NCBI GenBank assembly: GCA_025800205.1
Contig: JAOXSD010000237.1
Coordinates: forward strand, 1-38,669
DNA length: 38,669 nt
Reading direction: 5' to 3'
Origin: Silicimonas sp.
GTDB lineage: Bacteria; Pseudomonadota; Alphaproteobacteria; Rhodobacterales; Rhodobacteraceae
Shown: positions 33,002-38,669 of the stretch, piece by piece
How the letters are laid out: each line of letters opens with the position of its first letter
Position numbering within the stretch: the stretch's first letter is position 1
Made by a program: the position numbers and the translations under genes
Notes under the pieces: generated by a model
The model's input: only the letters and a program-made list of their open reading frames with translations
Told to the model about the DNA's origin: nothing
Database searches by the model: none

Positions 33002-34714
33002 ATGCGACACGTGCTTGGCTTCTTGGCGACCGGCATTCTGACATTCTGGACACAATTGGCCTGGGCGCAATCCTGGGTTCAGGTGGAGGCCCAGCCCTCG
33101 GAAGCCCGCGCCCTGGAACGCGCGCAGGATTATGCCGGCCGGATGGGCAATGTGAACGCGTTCAAGACCGGCTCGCAATGGCATGTGATCGCGCTCGGCC
33201 CCTATGAGGAGGCCGATGCCTTCCGCCGCCTGCTGGAATTGCGCGCCGCCCGGCAGATCCCGGCCGATTCCTTCGTCTCCGACGGCCGCACCTTCGGCGC
33301 CCAGATCTTCGGCAGCGGTGAGACCGTCCTACCCCTGCCCGTCCCGGCCAATCCCGAGCCGCAGGCGCAACCCGAAGTGATCGTGCTCGCACCCACCGAT
33401 GAAACCCCGGCGCAGGCCCGGGCCAGCGAACGCCAGCTCAGCCGCGACGACCGCGCCCGTCTGCAGACCGCGCTGCAACTGGAGGGGTTCTACCGCTCCG
33501 CCATCGACGCCTCCTTCGGCCCCGGCACACGGCGCGCCATGGCCGCCTGGCAATCGGCCAACGGTTTCGAGGCCACCGGCATCCTGACCACCATTCAGCG
33601 CCGCCAGCTGATCGACGGCTATCTCGAGATCGTGAATTCCCTGCAACTGGCCCGGGTGATCGACCCCGAGGCGGGGATCGAAATCGAGATGCCCACCGGG
33701 CTTGTGAATTTCGACCGCCACGAATCGCCCTTTGCCCAGTACAAACCCAGCACCGAGGATCAGGTGCGGGTGATCCTGATCAGCCAGGAGGGCGATGGCG
33801 CCACGCTGGCTGCCCTTTACGACATCATGCAAACCCTGGAAATTGTGCCGCTCAATGGCTCGCGGGCGCTGCGCGACCGCTCCTTCACTCTGGAAGGTGC
33901 CAATGACCGGATCGTCTCCCACACCTTTGCCCGGCTCACCGGCGGCACGGTGAAGGGCTTCTCGCTGATCTGGCCTGCGGGCGACGAGAAGCGCTTCCGC
34001 CTGGTGCTCAATGCCATGCAGAAAAGCTTCACCCCCATCGACGGCGTGCTGCCCGACACCGCCGGCAGCGCGGTTCAGGACATCGATCTTTTGTCGGGGC
34101 TGGAAATCCGCCGGGCCGACCGGGCGCGTTCGGGCTTTTTCATCGACGGATCGGGCGCGGTGCTGACCACCTCGGCGGCCGTCGCCCAATGCACCCGGAT
34201 CACCCTTGATGACGAAACCGAAGCCGAAGTGGCCGCAGAGGATGCGGGCCTTGGCCTTGCCCTTCTGCGCCCGCGTGAAGCCCTTGCGCCGCGCGGCACC
34301 GCCGAACTGGCCGCGGCCGAACCCAGCCTGCGCTCGGACATTGCGGTCGCTGGCTACAGTTTCGGCGGTGTTCTGACCGCGCCGACCCTGAGCTATGGCA
34401 CGCTCGCCGATGTGAAGGGGCTTGATGGCGACACAAGGGTGCAGCGGCTGGCGGTGACCAGCGAACCCTCCGATGCCGGCGGGCCGGTCTTTGACGGCAG
34501 TGGCGCGGTGCTGGGGATGTTGCTGGAACCGGGTGCGAGCCCGCGCAAACTGCCCCGCGACGTGGCCTTTGCCGCCGATGCGCCGGTGCTGGCGGCCTTC
34601 CTTGCCGCCAACGGGATCTCGCCGCGCACGCCCGGTGCCGCAGAGGTGATGGCGCCCGAGGATCTGTCGGGTCTGGCCAGCGACGTGACCGTGCTGGTGA
34701 GCTGCTACAACTGA
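33002..34714 (+). CDS. Secreted SPOR and peptidoglycan-binding protein with a degenerate trypsin-like domain
   Basis: A 570-residue exported protein. Residues 1–22 form a signal peptide ending AWA. Residues about 24–102 look like a SPOR domain (WVQVEAQPSEARALERAQDY, WHVIALGPYEEADAFRRLLEL). After a Pro-rich linker, about 148–205 form a PG_binding_1 domain (LQTALQLEGFYRSAIDASFG, RAMAAWQSANGFEATGIL). A domain of unknown fold spans about 215–350. From about 375 a trypsin/DegP-like fold appears: GFFIDGSGAVLTTSAAVAQC, EDAGLGLALLRP and PSDAGGPVFDGSGAVLGMLL. In each place the catalytic residue is replaced (His by Ala, Asp by Gly, Ser by Ala492), so it is probably not a protease. The domains suggest action at septal or denuded peptidoglycan. 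Confidence 0.82.
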   Translation: MRHVLGFLATGILTFWTQLAWAQSWVQVEAQPSEARALERAQDYAGRMGNVNAFKTGSQWHVIALGPYEEADAFRRLLELRAARQIPADSFVSDGRTFGAQIFGSGETVLPLPVPANPEPQAQPEVIVLAPTDETPAQARASERQLSRDDRARLQTALQLEGFYRSAIDASFGPGTRRAMAAWQSANGFEATGILTTIQRRQLIDGYLEIVNSLQLARVIDPEAGIEIEMPTGLVNFDRHESPFAQYKPSTEDQVRVILISQEGDGATLAALYDIMQTLEIVPLNGSRALRDRSFTLEGANDRIVSHTFARLTGGTVKGFSLIWPAGDEKRFRLVLNAMQKSFTPIDGVLPDTAGSAVQDIDLLSGLEIRRADRARSGFFIDGSGAVLTTSAAVAQCTRITLDDETEAEVAAEDAGLGLALLRPREALAPRGTAELAAAEPSLRSDIAVAGYSFGGVLTAPTLSYGTLADVKGLDGDTRVQRLAVTSEPSDAGGPVFDGSGAVLGMLLEPGASPRKLPRDVAFAADAPVLAAFLAANGISPRTPGAAEVMAPEDLSGLASDVTVLVSCYN

Positions 34715-34742
34715 GGGCGCGCGCCCGCGTTACCCCGCCGGA

Positions 34743-36191
34743 TCACGCATCCCAGAACCGGCGGGTGAACAGCACGAAGACCACCAGAAGCTCGAGCCGT
34801 CCCACCAGCATGGCACCGGTGAGGATCCATTTTGCCGCCGCGTTCAATTCGCCGAAATAGCCCGCCGGACCGATCTCATCGCCCAGGCCCGGACCCACAT
34901 TGGCAATCGCCGTGGCCGCGCCCGAAATCGCCGTGATGAAATCGAGCCCCGTTGCCGACAACAGCACGGAAACCACGCCCAGGGTCACGATGAACAGCGT
35001 CAGAAACACCATGACCGAGGAAATCACATCCTCGCTCACCCGGCGGCCTGCATATTTCAGCTGATAAACCCCATGGGGGCTGTGAATGCGTCTGATCTGG
35101 TTGACGATGGCGCCGAACAGAAGCTGATAGCGGAACACCTTGACCGAACAGCAGGTCGAGCCCGCGCAGCCGCCGATAAGGCCGACGAAAAAGAACACCG
35201 CGACGACGAAACCGCCCCAAAGCTGGTAATCGGCGCTGGCATAGCCGGTCCCGGTCATGATCGAGGTGAGGTTGAAGGCGGTTTCGCGCAGCACCGCGCC
35301 CGCATCCGGATCCCCCGACAGCACCCGGAAGGCGACGATCATCACCACCACAAGCGCCAGGGCGGCAAGGAAGCTGCGCACCTGGCTGTCACCGCTCAAA
35401 GGCGCGGTGGAACCGGCCAGAAGCTGTACGTAGCGCACGAACGGCAGGCTGGCCAGCACCATGAAGACCACCGCCACCAGCTCCGCCGGCCCCCGGAAGG
35501 CACCAAACGACGCATCATGGGTGGAAAACCCGCCAGTGGCGATGGTGGTCATGGCATGGTTGACCGCATCGAACACCCCCATGCCGGTGGCCAGATAGGC
35601 CACGGCGCAGGACAGGGTGAGCATCAGATAGACGATCGAGATGCGGGAGGCGATTTCGCCCGCGCGCGGCAGGACTTTTCCATCGGTATCAAAGCCTTCC
35701 GAGCGGAAGATCTGCATCCCGCCCACCCGCAGTTCGGGCAGAAAGGCCATGGCGACAACAATGATCCCGATCCCCCCGAACCATTGCAGCATCGAGCGCC
35801 ACAGAAGGATGCCCACCGGCAATTCGTCAAGCCCGGTGAACACGGTCGATCCGGTGGTGGTCAGCCCCGACATGGCTTCGAAATAGGCGTCCGTCACGCT
35901 GGCCTCGGTGGCCCCCAGCCAGAACGGCAGCGCGCCAAAGAGCGGCAGGATCACCCAGACCCCGGTGGTCATGACGAACAATTGCTGGGCGCGCATGCCC
36001 CGGCTGTCCGCATTGGCGGTGGCCAGCGCCACCAAGCCACCGCTGAACATGGTCAGGGCAGCGGCTTCGAGAAACACATGGGATTGGCCATTGCCCGCCA
36101 CCCAGTCGAGCCCCATGGGGATCAGCATGGTCGCGCCCAGGGCCATCACCAGAAGGCCGATCAGATATCCCACCGGTCGAAAGTCGATCAT
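34743..36191 (-). CDS. trkH: Trk-type potassium uptake channel subunit TrkH
   Basis: A 482-residue inner-membrane protein of the TrkH/KtrB superfamily. Four pore-loop repeats are visible: EAMSGLTTTGSTVF (about 110), HAMTTIATGGFSTHDASF (about 220), TSIMTGTGYASADY (about 315) and TAIANVGPGLGDEIGP (about 430). The LIGGCAGSTCCSVKVFRYQLL stretch between repeats three and four is the conserved gating-loop region. It imports K+ together with a TrkA-type cytoplasmic subunit, not seen in this window. ATG 36191 is chosen as the start of the hydrophobic N-terminus. It follows the GNAT gene by 16 bp and may be co-transcribed from metZ. Confidence 0.94.
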   Translation of the reverse strand: MIDFRPVGYLIGLLVMALGATMLIPMGLDWVAGNGQSHVFLEAAALTMFSGGLVALATANADSRGMRAQQLFVMTTGVWVILPLFGALPFWLGATEASVTDAYFEAMSGLTTTGSTVFTGLDELPVGILLWRSMLQWFGGIGIIVVAMAFLPELRVGGMQIFRSEGFDTDGKVLPRAGEIASRISIVYLMLTLSCAVAYLATGMGVFDAVNHAMTTIATGGFSTHDASFGAFRGPAELVAVVFMVLASLPFVRYVQLLAGSTAPLSGDSQVRSFLAALALVVVMIVAFRVLSGDPDAGAVLRETAFNLTSIMTGTGYASADYQLWGGFVVAVFFFVGLIGGCAGSTCCSVKVFRYQLLFGAIVNQIRRIHSPHGVYQLKYAGRRVSEDVISSVMVFLTLFIVTLGVVSVLLSATGLDFITAISGAATAIANVGPGLGDEIGPAGYFGELNAAAKWILTGAMLVGRLELLVVFVLFTRRFWDA

Positions 36192-36207
36192 GGGGCGAGC
36201 CTTGACC

Positions 36208-36705
36208 TCAGGAGGCGGCCAAGTCAACGGCCGCGGACGAAAGGGATTTTTCCATCCGCGCATTGGGGATCAGAACGCCCGCCCGTTCGACCTGCTGGCG
36301 CGCCACCAGCGCCCAGCCGTGACGGGCAAAGAACGGCTCCGCCAGCAGGCTCGCCTCGGTGGTCAGACGGCGCCGCCCCCCCGCCCGCGCCCGCCCTTCC
36401 AGCACCGCGTAAAGCGCATCCGCATGGCCCTGGCGCATGTGGTCGGGATGAACATAGGACAGATCGACAAGGCCGCTCTCACGGTCCATTGCCATGAAGC
36501 CCACAATCTTGCCGCCGGTTTCCGCCACCAGAATGTCGAGCCCCGCCAGCCGCTTGGCCCATCGCGCCCCTTCCGGCACATCCGGGCACCAGGCGGCGCG
36601 CTGCGCGTCGGAATAGGCCGTTTTGGCCCCGATCCGCACCGCGGCGTGGAAAATTTCTGCAAGCGCCGGAAAATCCGCCGCCCCCGCGTCCCGCACCAGC
36701 CGCAT
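36208..36705 (-). CDS. GNAT-family N-acetyltransferase
   Basis: A 165-residue GNAT protein. IRDAG-like LVRDAGAADFPALAEIFHAAV opens the fold; ILVAETGGKIVGFMAMD is strand pair 2–4; VDLSYVHPDHMRQGHADALYAVLE contains the acetyl-CoA-binding loop (Q/R-x-x-G-x-A type, here MRQGHA). HGWALVARQQVERAGVLIPNARMEKSL is the C-terminal part. The acceptor is unknown. Its ATG overlaps the metZ stop by one base (TGATG), so it is coupled to metZ, and trkH follows by 16 bp. Confidence 0.88.
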   Translation of the reverse strand: MRLVRDAGAADFPALAEIFHAAVRIGAKTAYSDAQRAAWCPDVPEGARWAKRLAGLDILVAETGGKIVGFMAMDRESGLVDLSYVHPDHMRQGHADALYAVLEGRARAGGRRRLTTEASLLAEPFFARHGWALVARQQVERAGVLIPNARMEKSLSSAAVDLAAS

Positions 36706-37886
36706 CAGACCGCCTCCAGCGCCCGGGTCAGATCGGCGATCAGATCGTCACGATCCTCCAGCCCCAGGGACAGCCGCACCAGACCGGGCGAAATGCCCAA
36801 TTCGGCGCGCTGGGCCTCGCTCAGACGCTGATGGGTGGTGGTCGCCGGATGGGTGATGATCGATTTCGCATCGCCCAGATTGTTGGAAATCACCACGATC
36901 TCAAGCGCGTTGAGGAACCGGAAGGCCGCCTCCTGCCCGCCGTTCACCTCCAGCGACACCACCGTGCCGCCCTTCTCAAGCTGCGCCATGGCCAGATCAT
37001 GCTGCGGATGGTCCGCCAGGCCGGGATAGATCACCTGGCTCAGTTTTGCGTGACCCTGCAGGGCCCCGGCCAGCGCCAGCGCCGTGTCGGCCTGGGCATG
37101 GACCCGCAGATCAATGGTTTCGAGCCCCTTCAGCATGACCCAGGCGGTAAACGGGCTCATGGCGCCACCGGTGTGTTTCAGGAACGGCTCCAGGGTCTTG
37201 CGGATATACTCTTTCGTCCCCAGAACCACGCCGCCCAGGGTGCGCCCCTGGCCGTCGATATGTTTGGTCGCGGAATAGACCACCACATCGGCCCCGAGAT
37301 CGAGCGCACGGCTGAAGACCGGCGTGGAAAAGACATTGTCCACCACCACGGTTGCGCCGACGTTGTGCGCGAGATCGGCCACCGCCTTGAGGTCGATCAC
37401 CTCAAGCGTCGGGTTCGACATGCTCTCGAGGAAAACCGCCTTGGTATCCGGGCGCAGGGCCGCCTCCCAGGCCGCCAGATCGGTGCCGTCCACAAAGGTC
37501 ACCTCGACCCCGAACCGGGTCAGCACATCTTCCAGGATGTAAAGGCAGGACCCGAACAATGCGCGGGCCGAAACCACGTGATCGCCCGCCTGCAGCATCG
37601 AGGCCAGCGCCCCATGGACCGCCGCCATGCCGCTCGCTGTGGCAAAGGCATCTTCGGCCCCTTCCAGCGCCGCGATCCGCTCCTCGAACATGCGCACGGT
37701 CGGGTTGCCGTAGCGGGCATAGATGAATTCATCCTCGCCAAGCGCCTCGAACCGGCCCATGGCCTGCTCGGCGCTGTCATAGACGAACCCTTGCGTCAGA
37801 AAGAGCGCTTCGGACACTTCGCCATATTGGGAGCGGCGGCTGCCCTCATGGATCAGTTTCGTGCGTTTTTTCCAGTGATCAGCCAT
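36705..37886 (-). CDS. metZ: O-succinylhomoserine sulfhydrylase
   Basis: A 393-residue PLP enzyme of the Cys/Met metabolism family, using sulfide to convert O-succinylhomoserine to homocysteine in methionine synthesis. LTQGFVYDSAEQAMGRF and YARYGNPTVRMFEERIAALEG open the protein. ATASGMAAVHGAL is the phosphate-binding turn. VVDNVFSTPVFSRAL contains the ring-binding Asp, and VVYSATKHIDGQGRTLGG the PLP Lys. SLGLEDRDDLIADL ends the fold. The branch assignment (MetZ rather than MetY, MetB or MetC) rests on length and on the TKHIDGQGR variant. ATG 37886 has AAAAGGAG upstream. A SAM-II riboswitch and a terminator hairpin lie in its leader. Confidence 0.93.
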   Translation of the reverse strand: MADHWKKRTKLIHEGSRRSQYGEVSEALFLTQGFVYDSAEQAMGRFEALGEDEFIYARYGNPTVRMFEERIAALEGAEDAFATASGMAAVHGALASMLQAGDHVVSARALFGSCLYILEDVLTRFGVEVTFVDGTDLAAWEAALRPDTKAVFLESMSNPTLEVIDLKAVADLAHNVGATVVVDNVFSTPVFSRALDLGADVVVYSATKHIDGQGRTLGGVVLGTKEYIRKTLEPFLKHTGGAMSPFTAWVMLKGLETIDLRVHAQADTALALAGALQGHAKLSQVIYPGLADHPQHDLAMAQLEKGGTVVSLEVNGGQEAAFRFLNALEIVVISNNLGDAKSIITHPATTTHQRLSEAQRAELGISPGLVRLSLGLEDRDDLIADLTRALEAV

Positions 37887-37905
37887 GGGGACGGCTCCTT
37901 TTCTC

Positions 37906-37938
37906 AAAACAAAACCCCCGAACCGCGAAAGCCGGGGG
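37906..37938 (-). terminator. Leader terminator between the SAM-II riboswitch and metZ
   Basis: On the minus strand, CCCCCG (37938–37933), 12 nt, CGGGGG (37920–37915) and TTTTGTTTT (37914–37906) make a textbook intrinsic terminator. It lies between the riboswitch and the metZ ribosome binding site. Its position suggests SAM-dependent transcription attenuation. Confidence 0.8.
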
Positions 37939-37949
37939 CGAATGACGTC

Positions 37950-38010
37950 CCTGACCTCTTTAGCGGAGAGATTAACGTGGCCCGCAATCCGGTAGACAAA
38001 TCGCCACGAC
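37950..38010 (-). ncRNA. SAM-II riboswitch upstream of metZ
   Basis: Reading leftwards, the leader carries the conserved SAM-II blocks in order: P1 5' arm CGTGGC (38008–38003), GATTTG, ACCGGATTGC, P1 3' arm GCCACG (37981–37976), then TTAA and GCTAAAGAGG (through about 37955). P1 pairs perfectly over 6 bp. The GCTAAAG block is the 3' strand of the H-type pseudoknot that encloses S-adenosylmethionine. The class is typical of alphaproteobacterial methionine genes and lies 64 bp before the metZ ATG. Binding of SAM would reduce metZ expression. Confidence 0.87.
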
Positions 38011-38131
38011 CCTTCGCCTAACCGGGCGGCGGCATCGGGTCAAGGGCCGGGTTTTGCGGAAAATGAAGGGGGTGACGCCGTGCGCAGGTGGGTTTTACGT
38101 CGCTTTTTCAAACGCTTCTCTGTGCAACTTC

Positions 38132-38154
38132 ATTTCAAAAATCGCATTTGAAAT
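38132..38154. promoter_or_regulatory. AT-rich dyad upstream of the PilZ gene
   Basis: ATTTCAAA (38132–38139) and TTTGAAAT (38147–38154) are perfect 8-bp arms around 7 nt. The dyad is in an AT-rich patch 55 bp before the PilZ ATG and is a plausible operator. Apart from this, 38011–38209 shows only a single TTAACC half-site (38166–38171) and no gene. Confidence 0.45.
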
Positions 38155-38209
38155 ATCAGAATTCCTTAACCCCTTTTCTGCAAGTATTGCCGCGAAGGAA
38201 ACCAGCCCC

Positions 38210-38527
38210 ATGACGATTCAGAACAGGTTCAACCGCCGCCACTCCCCCAACCGGCGCAAAACGGAGGTTGCGGCGCGGTTGCATCTGGACGACCGGGTCG
38301 AAGATATCGTGATCGTCGATGTGAGCTATTCGGGCATGAAGATCGCCCTGCCCGAACCGGTTGAAACCGGCACGGCGGTCACGCTCGATCTCTCCGGCGA
38401 ACGCATCCCGGCCATTGTCCATTGGAGCCGGGAGGGATTTTGCGGCCTGCATCTTCTGACCCGCCTCGAGGGCAAAACCCTCAAGGCCCTGGAAACCGCC
38501 CGCGACGATCTTGCGCCCTATCGCTGA
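38210..38527 (+). CDS. PilZ-domain protein (cyclic-di-GMP receptor candidate)
   Basis: A 105-residue single-domain PilZ protein. The N-terminal RRHSPNRRKTEV gives the RxxxR element (residues about 9–17) and IVDVSYSGMKIAL the D/NxSxxG element (about 41–53), which together bind cyclic di-GMP. GTAVTLDLSGERIPAIVHW and GFCGLHLL complete the barrel. ATG 38210 with GAAGGAA upstream is preferred over a start 52 codons earlier, because the upstream part covers an AT-rich dyad and lacks coding character. It stands alone between the metZ leader and a tRNA gene; its partner is unknown. Confidence 0.85.
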   Translation: MTIQNRFNRRHSPNRRKTEVAARLHLDDRVEDIVIVDVSYSGMKIALPEPVETGTAVTLDLSGERIPAIVHWSREGFCGLHLLTRLEGKTLKALETARDDLAPYR

Positions 38528-38587
38528 CAGGATGATCCCCCAGCAGCGTCGGATCGACGTTCAATGATACGGCGGGGATCGGAGAAG

Positions 38588-38664
<77 letters not shown>

Positions 38665-38669
38665 GTACC

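Overview
This GC-rich window looks like a core chromosomal segment of an alphaproteobacterium, most likely Rhodobacterales (Rhodobacteraceae). The clues are the FtsY protein with a long Pro/Ala/Glu linker, glyQ–DUF6446–glyS gene order, a SAM-II riboswitch ahead of metZ, a DUF1127 protein beside a LysR gene, a TTAA-N7-TTAA CtrA-type site and a PilZ protein. No phage, insertion sequence, CRISPR array or integrase was seen, and most genes are housekeeping.

Layout: (1–5.2 kb) the start of mgtE, then a purine-base module: guanine deaminase, a LysE-type exporter, and, convergent to them, an XRE regulator–hisN–8-oxoguanine deaminase run. (5.2–8.5 kb) a strikingly symmetric nested dyad, a quinone oxidoreductase, a LysR regulator divergent from a DUF1127 protein, and a BI-1 family membrane protein. 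(8.5–12 kb) an ftsY–membrane protein–EamA–yciB operon read leftwards. (12–18.8 kb) a small secreted protein, yqeY, carA, a membrane glycosyltransferase preceded by a CtrA-type site inside stacked palindromes, a GntR regulator, a HAD nucleotidase and a UbiH-family hydroxylase. (18.9–23.3 kb) a lower-GC orphan solute-binding protein, a class V aminotransferase, two overlapping Lrp/AsnC genes, and divergent ilvC. (23.3–34.7 kb) an EamA transporter, glmM, a SleB-like hydrolase, a PPDK-like protein, the glyQ–DUF6446–glyS cluster and a secreted SPOR/peptidoglycan-binding protein with a protease-like domain. (34.7–38.7 kb) trkH, a GNAT acetyltransferase and metZ read leftwards from a SAM-II riboswitch plus terminator, then a PilZ protein and tRNA-Arg(CCG).

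The least ordinary items are: the PPDK-like protein, whose PEP half is intact while several ATP-grasp residues are replaced; the secreted SPOR–PGB–pseudoprotease in which His, Asp and Ser of the triad all appear lost; the 53-bp 8-7-8-7-8-7-8 nested dyad upstream of the oxidoreductase; the CtrA-type site embedded in an 18-bp palindrome before the glycosyltransferase; and the SAM-II/terminator leader that may control not only metZ but also an acetyltransferase and trkH. No wholly new multi-gene system is evident. All functional names come from reading motifs in the translations, without database searches.
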